64,000 bases of DNA, from the NCBI RefSeq assembly GCF_004379255.2, contig NC_056039.1, positions 6,020,501-6,084,500 of the forward strand, given 5' to 3'. Numbering within the stretch: the first letter of the stretch is position 1; the number at the start of each line of letters is the position of its first letter. Both the position numbers and the translations under genes were made by a program. The notes under the pieces were generated by a model, which searched no databases, was not told the DNA's origin, and saw only the letters and a list, made by a program, of their open reading frames with translations. Below, piece by piece: positions 38,720-50,272 of this stretch. Origin of the DNA: Salvia splendens. Lineage: Eukaryota > Streptophyta > Magnoliopsida > Lamiales > Lamiaceae.

Positions 38720-39560
38720 ATTTAACAGTGTGTCGTAATACCAAAGTATGCCCCTCCTTGCATACAGGATAATAGTGTCCCAATTGTTTGTTAATTTGTT
38801 CTTTATTGGTAGTCTGTATTTTGATGCGTCAGTTTTTATAAGATAATATTTTTCCTCATCTCACCCAACTGGGTCTTTAATCTATAACCTTTAAAATAGT
38901 TAAAAAAAATTCCAGTGTCATAATTTGTTCTGTATGTTTCCGAATTTCTTTATCTAGTTTCGTAAATAAATCATGAAGTCTGTGATTTTTCCTCCAGTCC
39001 AAGGTCCACGTACTTACCTTTCCACCAAAGTTATACATATATATTTGTTCGTTAAGTTAATGTAGTGATTCAATTCAGTATGTATGCCATCACCAAAAAA
39101 ACATTATAAAAATGAATTAAAATGTAAAATAGACATTGAAAATTAGTTGTTATTTTTCACGTATGAACACACGTACCTTTATTATTTTTATCAGTAAACG
39201 AGTTATGACGAAGTTGTTATTTTTCACGTATGAAACACACACACACACATACACTATTCTTGACGAAGTTGAGTAACAAAAACTTAAAAAAGAAATGGTG
39301 TCATCATGTAGGTGAGTTGATAATGCATTAGCAATACACGAAAGGAATATAATTTGGTGAGGCAAATTAATATGGATGACTTAATATTGCGTTAATGAAA
39401 AATGAAGGTGGTAGGTCGAATTGGGCAATGTGGCCTATAAAGAGTTGACGGCTGAGAGTTTTGAGGTACTACCATGAGGAGAGGTGTGCAATGCAAATTT
39501 ATCCATTTTCGGTAGTCATAACTCATGCCTTCATATTTACATATTTAGAACTCTTGGGAA
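38720..39560. other. Intergenic DNA downstream of the AIR1/2-like gene
   Basis: The first about 150 bp probably hold the 3' UTR and poly(A) region (AT-rich, AATAATG-like words). A direct repeat of TTGTTATTTTTCACGTATGA occurs at about 39147 and 39211, followed by a short CA microsatellite at 39237-39249. I see no gene. Confidence 0.45.
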
Positions 39561-39942
39561 AGAGATACGGAGAAAAAAGATTGTGCAGTGGCCGGGGATG
39601 AGAGTAGTCTCGTGTTTGAGGTGAACGGCAAGAGATTTGAGGTGGGAGAAGTTGATCCCTCCACCACTTTGCTCGAATTCTTGCGTTCCGCCACTCCTTT
39701 CAAGAGTGTCAAATTGAAAGGGGTAAATTATCCAAAAAAATAATGAAATTTTGGTCAATTTTTTGTCATCCTCGCAACTTTAATAAATACTCATATAGTT
39801 GATTATATGGTAATTTTATAAGGTTGGAAATGAGTAAACTCTTAAGATTTTGCAGTTTAATTGAACTCAAATTGAAATATTTTTGTAAGCATGCAAACCT
39901 AGATAATCTAAAATTAAATGAAAAAGGAAATATGAAAGAAAG

Positions 39943-40879
39943 TAGGGATGTCCATGTAGCCAGCAACCCGTGGACTGGCCCGAATAGCCCGCCAAATTTA
40001 TAGGGTTAAGGCCGAAAATGTCTAGCCCGATAAAATTAAAACTCGATTAGCCCGCACCCGATTAACCCGCAACCCGTTAGGGCCAGACCCGAAAACTCGA
40101 TAAAATTTCTATTATTCTATTTTTTTTACTTCTAATCCGACACCTCATTGATTAATTTTATAATATAGATAACTAAAAAAATAACTTTCCATTTTATATT
40201 AAATACACAAATTATATATTGAATTTTTACTAATATAATAATTGATAAATAAATCAAAAACTTCAATTTCACTTAAAAATATTTAAATTTCTAAAACATG
40301 CATTAAAATTTCACGAAATATCTCAAATATTAGTATTTGATCATGTTTATGATTGAGTTTAAGCATATAGAGAGATGATCAAAGTATAACTAGAGAACAA
40401 ATCTCAGCCATTAGATCAAAATGATCTAGTTCACTATAAGAGTGATTTAGTTCACTATGGGAAGGAGTGAACCAAAACACCATTATAGTGAAGGATTTAC
40501 TTCGTGAAGGATTTAGTTCACTGTAAAGGCGTTTTGGTTCACTCCTTCCTGTAGTGAACTAAATCACTTTTATAGTGAACTAAATTCGTATTCTCTAGTT
40601 ATGCATTTAAGGTGTGGTTTCCCTAAATCACTACTCTATAAGCATATATCTCAAATTATCATAACTAAATATTTTATATTTTATGAATATAACTAATTTT
40701 CATAATTATTTATTAGATTGATCGCTTGTTAATCTTATCGGTTGCAACCCGATGGGCTAGCCCGAAACTCGAGCTTTTAGGGTTAGGGTTGGACTTTTAT
40801 AATCCGAAAGAAACCACAACCCGTTTAGCCCATACCCGATTGACCCGAAACCCGATGGCCGGCTTGATTGACATCCCTA
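39943..40879. mobile_element. hAT-type element in aldehyde oxidase intron 1
   Basis: The 937-bp segment starts TAGGGATGTCCATG and ends TTGACATCCCTA, short inverted ends of hAT type. It is flanked by the exact 8-bp repeat AAAGAAAG (39935-39942 and 40880-40887). Subterminal regions on both sides carry many copies of GCCCGA/AACCCG-like words (for example AACCCGTTAG, GGGCTAGCCCGAAACTCG). There is no transposase frame. It contains a further inverted repeat at 40426-40586. Confidence 0.88.
40426..40586. repeat. Long hairpin-forming inverted repeat
   Basis: Two arms of about 56 bp, 40426-40481 and 40530-40586, are reverse complements with about five mismatches (arm words GTGATTTAGTTCACTA and GGAGTGAACCAAAAC). 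They are separated by about 48 bp containing a further short copy of the TTCACT motif. The flanks repeat an inverted ATAACTAGAGAA / TTCTCTAGTTAT pair, so a small MITE nested in the hAT element is likely (about 40385-40605). Confidence 0.8.
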
Positions 40880-41419
40880 AAAGAAAGATCATAATTCCAA
40901 GTTATGCATTAGAATGTGCTTATTGCGTCGGCTTATTCCGAGAGAGACTATTATTCTGAGAATGTGTTTGATACCATAGAATTGATGTGTGTATATGAAA
41001 TTAGACTATTAAATTATAAATCAATCTTTCAATATCTCAAAATTTTAGTTTTGGGATTGAATTCAGACTCCAATTCTCCTAATTTTACGATTTAAATTTT
41101 ATAATCAAAATAAATATATAGAATAATTTTACGATTTAAATTTTATAATCAAAATAAATATATTTTAGATCTCACTTCTCGTTGTTGTGATTGGTGTCGT
41201 TGACTAGGTTTTTGGCGTGATACTAAAAATGATACTCTTTTTTACTATCCCGACCATTAATCACTTTACTATTGAATTAACTCATTCGCATGCACAAAAA
41301 ATTATACACTTTTTATCGATAAATAAACAGAAATTTAAATTCGGATATAATATATAGAATAATTTGATAGTACTTTTTTTAATGGATTGTTTTGCATGCA
41401 CAAATTATAGAGTTTCACT

Positions 41420-41605
41420 CAGGGACGGAGCCAGGAATTTATACTGGGAGGGGCAAAAATACATAGGCAAAATTCAAGTATTTTAGATGGGGCAATTAAT
41501 GAGAAATTAAACTAAATAAATTTTATATTATATAAATTATATATATGCGAAGAAAATGGAGGAGGGGCATTTGCCCCTTCTTGATACATGCTGGGTCCGT
41601 CCCTG
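41420..41605. mobile_element. Short hAT-type MITE in aldehyde oxidase intron 1
   Basis: The 186-bp element starts CAGGGACGGAGCCAGG and ends GGGTCCGTCCCTG, an inverted terminus. It is flanked by the exact 8-bp repeat GTTTCACT (41412-41419, 41606-41613). The inner arms share GGGGC words (GGAGGGGCAAAA and GGGGCATTTGCCCC). Confidence 0.85.
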
Positions 41606-44600
41606 GTTTCACTCCCTTTACACATTACAACAAGCAATGAATGAATTGTGTAGTAATTCTGTGATTGAATTGATCAGGTGGCTGTGGGGCTTGTGTGGTG
41701 GTGCTGTCAAGATTCAACCCTGTCCTCAACCAACCAGAGATATTCAGTGTGAGTTCTTGTCTCACTCTCCTTTGCAGCCTCAATGGCTTCTCCATCACCA
41801 CCACCGAATGCCTCGGCAACATCAAGCACGGCTTCCACCCGATCCACCAACGCTTCGCCGGTTTCCATGCCTCCCAGTGCGGCTTCTGCACCCCTGGCTT
41901 CTGTATGTCCTTCTTCTCCGCCCTTGCCAACGCCGACACATCACCTCAGCCCCCACCCCCCGGATTCTCCAACCTCACCGCCTCCCAAGCCCAAAAGTCT
42001 ATAACCGGTAACCTCTGTCGTTGCACTGGCTACCGCCCCATTGCTGATGCCTGCAAGAGCTTTGCTGCAGATGTTGACATCGAGGATCTTGGGATGAATG
42101 TTTTTCCGAAAGGGGAGTTGCCACCATACGATCCTGAAGACGACGTCTGGCCATATGTACGAGTATGCACACAAGAATGTTGCACAGTCTTGAATTCTGA
42201 AACCATTTCTTGGTTCACTCCAGTTAGTCTAGAGGAACTCAGCAGCTTGGTGGCGGATGGTGCGTGGGGAATACAGGGATGGGATATTTCAAGGAAACAG
42301 AGAGATATGATAAGTACATTGATCTTAAGTACATTCCTGAGCTCTTGATGGTTAAAAAGGATGAATCCGGGATTGAGTTCGGAGCAGCTATTTCGATTTC
42401 AAGAATAATATCATCTCTCAAGGAGGAAGGCGAATCCGACTTAGTCTTGACGAAGATTGCTTACCATATGGAGAGGGTTGCTTCCATTTTCATTAGGAAC
42501 TCAGCCAGCATTGGGGGGAATTTGGTAATGGCACAGAGGAGGTCTTTTCCTTCGGATATTGCTACATTGCTTCTTGCCGTGGGGTCCACTGTCGCCCTCT
42601 TGAGAGGCCGTACACAGGAGAGGATAACTGTGGATGAGTTCTTGTACGGGCCACCTCTCGCTCCGAGAGATGTTCTGTTGAGTGTCTACATTCCTTTCTT
42701 GGGTTCGAGAGTGGGTTTTGAGAGCTACCGAGCTGCACCAAGGCCGCTAGGGAATGCGTTGCCATACTTGAATGCTGCATTCTTGGCTGATGTTAGCTTT
42801 GAAGGCAGTGGCGGTGTAACTTTGAACTATGCTCGACTGGCTTTTGGCGCTTATGGGACAGACCACGCGACAAGGGCGAGGGAAGTGGAGGAGTATCTGG
42901 CGGGAAAAACACTAACCGTTGAAGTTTTAGATGAAGCAGTTAGATTGGTAAAACGTTCTGTCGAACCCAAAGATGGAACAACGCATCCTGCTTACAGGAA
43001 GAGCTTAGCAGTTAGTTTCTTGTTTTCGTTTCTCACTGCGTTTATTGATGTTTCTTCTCCCACGCTTGGTGTCTCGCTTTCCGAAGTAGCTGCTTCAAGC
43101 AACGAAGAAACTGATACATCTAGTGATTACTATCCGGTTGGTGAGCCTATTCCTAAAGTTGGAGCAATCATCCAAGCTTCAGGTTCGTTCTCATCTTTTT
43201 TTCGTATGTAGTCTTTTGGAGTGAAGGAAGTTTTTGTTTGTACGAACAGGTGAAGCTGTGTACGTAGATGACATTCCTTCACCTCCACATAGTCTACATG
43301 GAGCACTTATTTATAGCACGAAGCCTCTAGCTCGAGTGAAGGGTATCTCTTTCGAGGCTGTCCCAAAACCAAGTGGAATCGTTGATGTTATCTCTGCCAA
43401 AGACATCCCCCAAGGAGGACAAAATTTTGGAGCCACGGCTCTTTTCGGATCTGAATATTTGTTTGCTGACGATACCACTGCGTCTGCTGGTGATCTAATC
43501 GCGTTTGTGGTATATGAAACTAGTCGTATGGTACTAATTATAACTGGTTGTTTGTCTGACTGTGCCTTGTTATATTCGTTAGGTTGCACGTAGCCAAAAG
43601 GAAGCTAACGTTGCTGCAACAATGGCTCAAGTGGATTACGAGACACAAGGCTTAGATCCACCAATCTTGACGGTTGAAGAGGCTGTTGAAAACTCAAGTT
43701 TCTTCGATACTTTTCCACCTTACGAACCTCACTTAAAACCGGAAATGGTTGGTGATTTCACCAAAGGAATGGCTGAAGCTGATCACAAGATTCTCTCTCA
43801 AGAGGTACTTTTATTGATTAGTTGTTTCAATCAGTTGCATATACTTCACATTTTTTTAACATTCAGATCAAACTTGGTTCCCAATACTACTTCTACATGG
43901 AGACGCAAACAGCGCTTGCAATCCCGGATGAAGACAACTGCATGGTGGTCTATAGCGCAGTCCAATCCCCCGAGTTTGCTCAAATCTCCATTGCACGTTG
44001 TCTCGGTGTCCCAGAGCACAAAGTTCGTGTTATCACAAGGCGACTAGGTGGAGCCTTTGGTGGGAAGTGTCAAAGAGCAATGAAGGTGAGTGTTGATCAT
44101 CGCTCCTCTCTCTCTGTTTCTCTCTGTCTCAACAATGTTGTGTTTTCAGGTAGCTACAGCATGTGCACTTGCAGCTCAAAAACTAGGCCGACCGGTCAGA
44201 AACTACATAGACCGAAACGCTGACATGATAATTGCGGGAGGGAGACATCCTATGAAGATAACATACAGCGTTGGATTCAAAGAGAATGGCAAACTGACAG
44301 CACTTCACGTCGACATACTTATCGATGCAGGCTTCTTTATAGACGTCAGCCCCTTCATCCCATACATGCTAGTAGCAGGGCTGAAGAAGTACAACTGGGG
44401 AGCTCTCTCTTTTGACATAAAACTATGCAAGACCAACAACACAAGCAGATCAATGATGCGTGCCCCTGGTGACGTGCAGGGAAATTTCATCGCTGAAGCT
44501 ATAATAGAGCGCGTCGCGTCTCTGCTGTCAATGGAGGCCGGTTCGGTCAGGGAAACCAATTTTCACACAAACGAGAGCCTACAACTATTCTATGCTGAAG

Positions 44601-45999
44601 CTGCTGGGGAAGCTTCGGAGTACACTCTACCTCGTATTTGGGACGAGTTGATTAGTTCCTCATGCTTTATGGAGAGGACTGCAGCGGTAGAGCAGTTCAA
44701 CCGGTCCAACATATGGCGTAAAAGAGGCATTTCTTGTGTGCCGATTGTGTATAAAGTGACGGTAAGTGGGAAACCGGGGAAAGTAAGCATCCTTAACGAT
44801 GGATCCGTGGTTGTGGAAGTTGGAGGCATAGAGATGGGGCAGGGGCTGTATACAAAGGTGAAACAAGCAACTGCCTATGCTCTCAGTTTGATCAAATGTG
44901 ATGGAATGGACAACATAATCGAAAAGGTTCGCGTTGTAGAGTCAGACACGTTGAGCCTCGTACAAGGAGGCCTAACCGGTGGAAGCACCACCTCTGAAGC
45001 ATGTTGTGCTGCTGTGATCCAATGCTCTACTCTTTAGTTGAAAGGTTAAGCCCTCTTGCCACTATGCTGAAAGACGAACATGGCTCACTCGAATGGATTG
45101 ATCTCATTCTCGAGGTCAGTTTTTTGCATTCGATTCTACAATTTCCTTCCCAATAACTGTTTATTATGTGTTGTAATCAGGCACACAATCAGTGTATAAA
45201 TTTGGCAGCAAATTCGTACTTTCATCCCGATTCGAGTTCTAAAGAATACTTGAACTATGGGGGTGCAGTAAGTGAGGTAACATTTTCTATGTTTTTATGA
45301 ATGGTGTTTCTGTAGTGAGTTTGTAGTGGTTGCAGGTGGAGATATGCGTCCTCACTGGTGAAAAATCTATATTGAGAACGGATATCATCTACGATTGTGG
45401 GCAGAGCTTGAACCCTGGTATTGATATGGGACAGGTAGGGTATGTTGTAAGAAAATGGTGTCTTATAACTTATATGGATAATGCAATTCATTAGGTAGAA
45501 TTTGGTACAATCAGATTGAGGGAGCTTTCATACAAGGTGTGGGGTTTTTCATGCTTGAAGAATACTTGAGTAATGAAGAGGGACTTGTGACTACAAACAG
45601 CACATGGGATTACAAGATCCCAAGTCTTGACAACGTTCCGAAAAAGTTGAATGCTCAACACCGGGCATCACCCAGACCGCGTTCTCTCATCTAAGGGTAA
45701 TGTAGTGTTTTGAGTGTGTCTGATAGCAATGGTTTGAGTTGGTGTTGTTGTGTGATGTGGTGCGTACGTGCAGCTAGTGGCGAACCTCCTTTGGTTCTCG
45801 CGACTTCAGTATACTGCGGTATAAGAGCGGCTGTGGTGGAGGCTAGGAAGCAGCTTAAAAGTTGGGGAGCCACACAAGGGACTGATTCTGACTTCCAACT
45901 CGGCGTTCCGGCTACTCTGCCCGTTGTTAAGCAATACAGTGGTCTCGATTATGTCGAAACCTACTTACGCAGCTTGCTTGCTACTTCTTGAAGCTTTGT

Positions 46000-47125
46000 C
46001 GTCGCCATCATCTATATCTGTATCAATATGATATGCTTAGAGTTGCAATAATGCATGGATGCAGTATGCTTGTGTTATATAAGTCTATTCATTAAAATAG
46101 GAGTAAAAGATTTACTAGTAATTTATGTTTAATATGGCAAATTGTAATAAATCATTGTTGCAAATATAACTAGTTTTAAATGTTATGACAATATCATGAA
46201 AATATTAAATATCATAGCGCTGTTAGAGCACATAATATTTATCCACAGTGACTTATAGTATATGATGAAGATAAGGTACTACCTTTGAAAAAACTACTAA
46301 AATGCACTATAACGTGTACTAGTGGGATATTCTGTATCATCCATCCACTTAGTCTTGAATTCTTTTTTCTTTTCACGTTTAAACAGCAATATTTAACATT
46401 TATTTTTTAAATTATTAAATTGTCAATGAAATTTTATGAATTCCAAAATAACTAATGTATAGAGATTTTACTATGTTGGAAGTCGCTAGTGTTTCGTCAT
46501 TTGTTGCATCATATAGTGCAGCAGCTATCATATGGTTAGTTTTTAAAGTAAGTCGCTAGTGTTTCTTCGTCATTTGTTGTTTAGTCTTCCCATTTTGCAG
46601 AAAATGTTTTGGCATTTTTGATAAATTCTTCTTCGAGGTTGCTCTCTTATTTTTGTAATATAGATATTTTTGATAATTTGTTTATGTGTTGTTTTTTTTA
46701 AATCTAAATTGCAACAAATATTAAAATTAGGTCTTTATTGCTAAGTATAAAAAACCTTAACTAAATTGCAATGTACTTTTAAAATTTATACAGATAAATT
46801 ATGGAAAAATCGAAAACATAGAACTTGATATAGAAAAATAACTATGTACCTGGTTTCAAACCATGCATCTACAAAAAGATTATACCCAAAATAATTTAAT
46901 CATTTGCACTTAATAACAAAATATCCAAGAATACATGTGGAAATACCTCCCACTAAATAACTTATCAGGAATCACTACTTGTATATTTATTCACACACTG
47001 GCACAGATACTGCTCTCATTAAAATCTTCCAGATAATTTTTACACTAGTATAATTTTTACTATGTTTCCCTAGACAAAATTAAATAATTGCATCATTTGT
47101 TGACCATATATAGGCTGTGTTGCAG
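46000..47125. other. Intergenic DNA between two pseudogenes
   Basis: AT-rich. The phrase AAGTCGCTAGTGTTTC occurs twice, near 46481 and 46549, an imperfect 70-bp direct repeat. No gene or clear transposon end is seen. Confidence 0.4.
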
Positions 47126-47130
47126 AGGTA

Positions 47131-49793
47131 ATGATGAAGGTGGTTTCAAGGGGTATGAAGATGAAAATGATGGTGATGGTATTAATGGTGATAGTAGTTA
47201 CAGAAGCAAAGGAATACATGAAATACAAAGACCCAAAACAGCCATTAAATGCAAGAATCAGAGACTTGATGAAGAGAATGAGCCTTGAAGAAAATATTGG
47301 GCAGATGACTCAGATTGAGAGGATGCGTGTCTCTCCAACTCTTCTCAAGAAATATTTCATTGGTAATTCTCTCTTTTCTTAATTATTTTTTGGCACCACC
47401 AACTCTATGGATTTGATAGTTTGGTGGAGGTGCAGGGAGTGTTTTAAGTGGAGCTGGGAGTAGTCCATCTCCCAAGGCTTCTGCAGAGGAATGGGTGAAA
47501 ATGGTGAACACTTTTCAAAAGGCAGCTCTTTCAACTCGACTCGGAATCCCTATCCTCTGTGGCACTGATGCTACCCATGGCAACAACAATGTCTACAACG
47601 CTACTATTTTCCCTCACAATGTCGGCCTCGGAGCCACCAGGCAAGTCTAACATTTTATACATTTGACACGAACTTGAAATCCTAACATCAGTGGTGGAAC
47701 AGAGATCCAGCCCTTGTCAAGAGGATCGGAGCAGCCACTGCACTCGAAGTTAGAGCAACGGGAATCAACTACAATTTCGCACCCAGCCTTGCTGTAAGCA
47801 AACTATACCTAAACTAAACTCAGTAGTGTTAAGTATCAGGTCTAGTCATTCTGTTTATTTGACTACAGGTTTGCAGAGATCCAAGATGGGGCCAATGTTT
47901 CGAAAGCTATAGCGAAGATCCTAAGGTGGTTCGAGCAATGACAGAATTCATACCCGGTTTGCAGGGCGACATTCCTGCCGATTCCAGAAAGGGTGTCCCC
48001 TTTCTTGCTGGAAAGTATAAATCTCCATATCTTTCTGTATTTCAACCCAGAACAAAAATTTGGTTGCCTAACAAGTGAGGATATTATTCATTCACCCAAG
48101 GACAAAGGTCGCAGCCTGTGCAAAAGGTTTTGTGGGCGAAGGAGGAACCATAAACGGCATTGATAAGAATAACACAGAGCTTGACTTTCATGGATTGCTC
48201 GGCATTCACATGCTTCCATACCTGGATTCAATCAGAAAGGGTGTCATCTCAGACATGGTGGCTTATTCAAGCTGGAATGGCAAGAAAATGCATGCTAACC
48301 GTGATCTACTTACAGATTTCCTAAAACACAAGCTCAAATTCAAGGTAATACAAATTAATGATAGATATGATGTTTTCATTAAAGTTGCCTCGATAGAATA
48401 AAAAGACAATACTGAGTGCACATAAATTGCAGGGCTTCATCATATCAAGTTGGCTTGGTATTGACAGAATTACAGATCCACCTCATTCAAACTATTCTCA
48501 TTCAATTGAAGCTGGTATTCTTGCAGGAATAGATATAATGAGTGTTAGACATTTCCCGAAGCTGTATACAAGACATTTATAAAACAGCTAGCTACAACAC
48601 AAACATAACAAGATAATGTCAGATGGTTTAACTATTCTAGGTTATGCTGGAAGATAATCTCACAGATTTTATTGACGATCTGAACTACCAAGTGAAGAGC
48701 AACAATATCCCAAAGAGCAGGATAGACGATGCCGTGTGGAGAATATTAAGGGTGAAGTTCACCATGGGTCTCTTTGAAAACCCTTTCGCTGACCTTAGCT
48801 TGGTAAACCAACTTGGCAGCCAGGTATACCATCTGCTAATATTAGTTGTAAACCATCCTGCTACTGTTTATTGTCCTTGCAATTCAACATTAACTGAAGC
48901 ATACTTTTTTGGAAAGAATCATTGGGAATTGGCCAGGGTAGCGGTGAGAAGATCACTAGTGCTTCTGAAAAACGGTAAAAGTGCTAATCAGCCATTGCTT
49001 CCCCTTAAAAAGGATGTGCAGAATGTACTTGTAGTAGGAACTCATGCTGATAATCTTGGATATCAATGTGGAGGCTGGACAGTTGAATGGCAGGGTGTCA
49101 AAGTCAGTGATCTCATAGTTGGTATACTTTAAATTTTAATGCCTCAACGAAATTTAAAGTCTAAACATGTTCTCAACATATTAGATGGATTTCCACTATT
49201 TCTGATATGCTTAGTTTTCCTTAATAAAGCAATATAGCCTTCAGCAAAGCACGTCTTTACATGTAACAGAGTTGTACTGAGAATAATTTATAAAGCTAAC
49301 TTTCTCATAAATCTGTATTTGCAGGAACCACAGTCTTAATGCTATCAGAAAGACAGTAGACCCTTCCACTCAAGTTGTCCACATGAAAAACCCTGGCATG
49401 GATCTAGTGAAGTCACAGAATTTCTCTTATGCCATCGTTGTTGTGGGTGATGTCCCATATGCTGAGGATAAAGGAGACAGCACAAACCTAACTATAATTG
49501 CACCAGGTTCAAGTACTATAAGGAACGTCTGCAGGGTTGTCAGATGCGTTGTTGTTATCATATCTGGGCGTCCAGTGACAATTGAGCCTTACCTAGATAA
49601 GATAGACGCACTTGTCGCAGCTTGGCTTCCAGGAACAGAAGGCCAAGGTGTAGCTGATGTCCTGTTTGGTCAATATGGTTTCACTGGAAAACTTCCTAGG
49701 ACTTGGTTCAAATCAGTCGACCAGCTCCCCATGAATGTAGGTGATCCACATTACGATCCTTTGTTCCCATTTGGATTTGGCCTGACAACTTAA
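47131..49793 (+). pseudogene. GH3 beta-D-glucan exohydrolase-like gene, catalytically impaired and frameshifted
   Basis: Exons 47131-47362, 47436-47640, 47703-47793, 47869-48014, 48101-48344, 48433-48543, 48641-48823, 48917-49122 (approx.) and 49325-49793 follow plant GH3 exo-beta-glucanases: secretion-type leader [94 protein letters not shown]. In the barley enzyme the nucleophile is the Asp of GFVISDW; here the codon at 48448-48450 gives Ser (ISSW). The conserved KH pair of AKHFVGDGG is KG. The general acid Glu in PYAEDKGD is kept. In exon 9 a 1-nt loss near 49334 breaks the frame, giving TAG at 49357; the downstream frame then matches the family to its end. The second intron uses a GC donor. 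Likely a pseudogene; a non-catalytic secreted protein is possible only if the frameshift is an assembly error. Confidence 0.85.
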
Positions 49794-50272
49794 CCTAGGC
49801 AAGGGTGCTAAATCTTTAGTGATAGACTGATAGTTACTTAGTACTATAACTAGCATCAATGCATTAATGATGATTAATTACTAAAAGGCACTGCCAGTGA
49901 GTTTTGCTTACAACATTTCTATAACTGCAGCCTATTGGAATTGGCTCCCGAGATATGCATAGCACCAGTTTGTCGGTTTATGTGGCCTTACCACGGGAAA
50001 ATCATCAATACCTGATTCCTATTATTAGTTTATCACGTTCATGATAAAAACATTGGGATAAAGGTCATAACCAAGACAATTAAGAAGTTATGGGAACAAA
50101 AACTGACAACAAAATTCTTCAAATTTATAGTAGCATTGCATTCTGGAACTCCGAAAACAAACACAAAAGCACAAATTCATGGCCAACACAAAATCCAACT
50201 ACTAATTCCTCTACTTCCTAAAGCATTGCGACCACATAAGCATTCGAGCCAAGCCATGTAAAGAATATCACC

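Larger units (their letters stand above)
39567..45991 (+). pseudogene. Aldehyde oxidase (molybdenum hydroxylase) pseudogene
   Basis: Exons 39567-39722, 41678-43182, 43250-43509, 43583-43804, 43867-44085, 44150-45114, 45181-45276, 45336-45434, 45515-45696 and 45774-45991 cover a full plant aldehyde oxidase: [2Fe-2S] domains (ASQCGFCTPGFCMSF, NLCRCTGYRPI), FAD domain (IGGNLVMAQ, IKLGSQ boundary), and Mo-cofactor domain (GGAFGGK, RAPGDVQGNFIAEA, GVPATLPVVK end). Such enzymes make abscisic acid or oxidise aldehydes. Lesions: the expected start is ACG at 39567 with a TAG upstream in frame; the first cluster Cys block (SCGEG) is missing at the end of exon 1 and the junction to exon 2 is out of frame; a frame change near 42262 leads to TGA at 42346; a 1-nt loss near 45034 gives TAG at 45035; another shift near 45655 gives TAA. 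Intron 1 holds two hAT insertions. All other splice sites look intact, so inactivation seems fairly recent. Confidence 0.9.

Noticed and set aside
41556..42011. 151-codon plus frame and several overlapping frames
   Set aside because: Shadows of aldehyde oxidase exon 2, which has strong family similarity in another frame.
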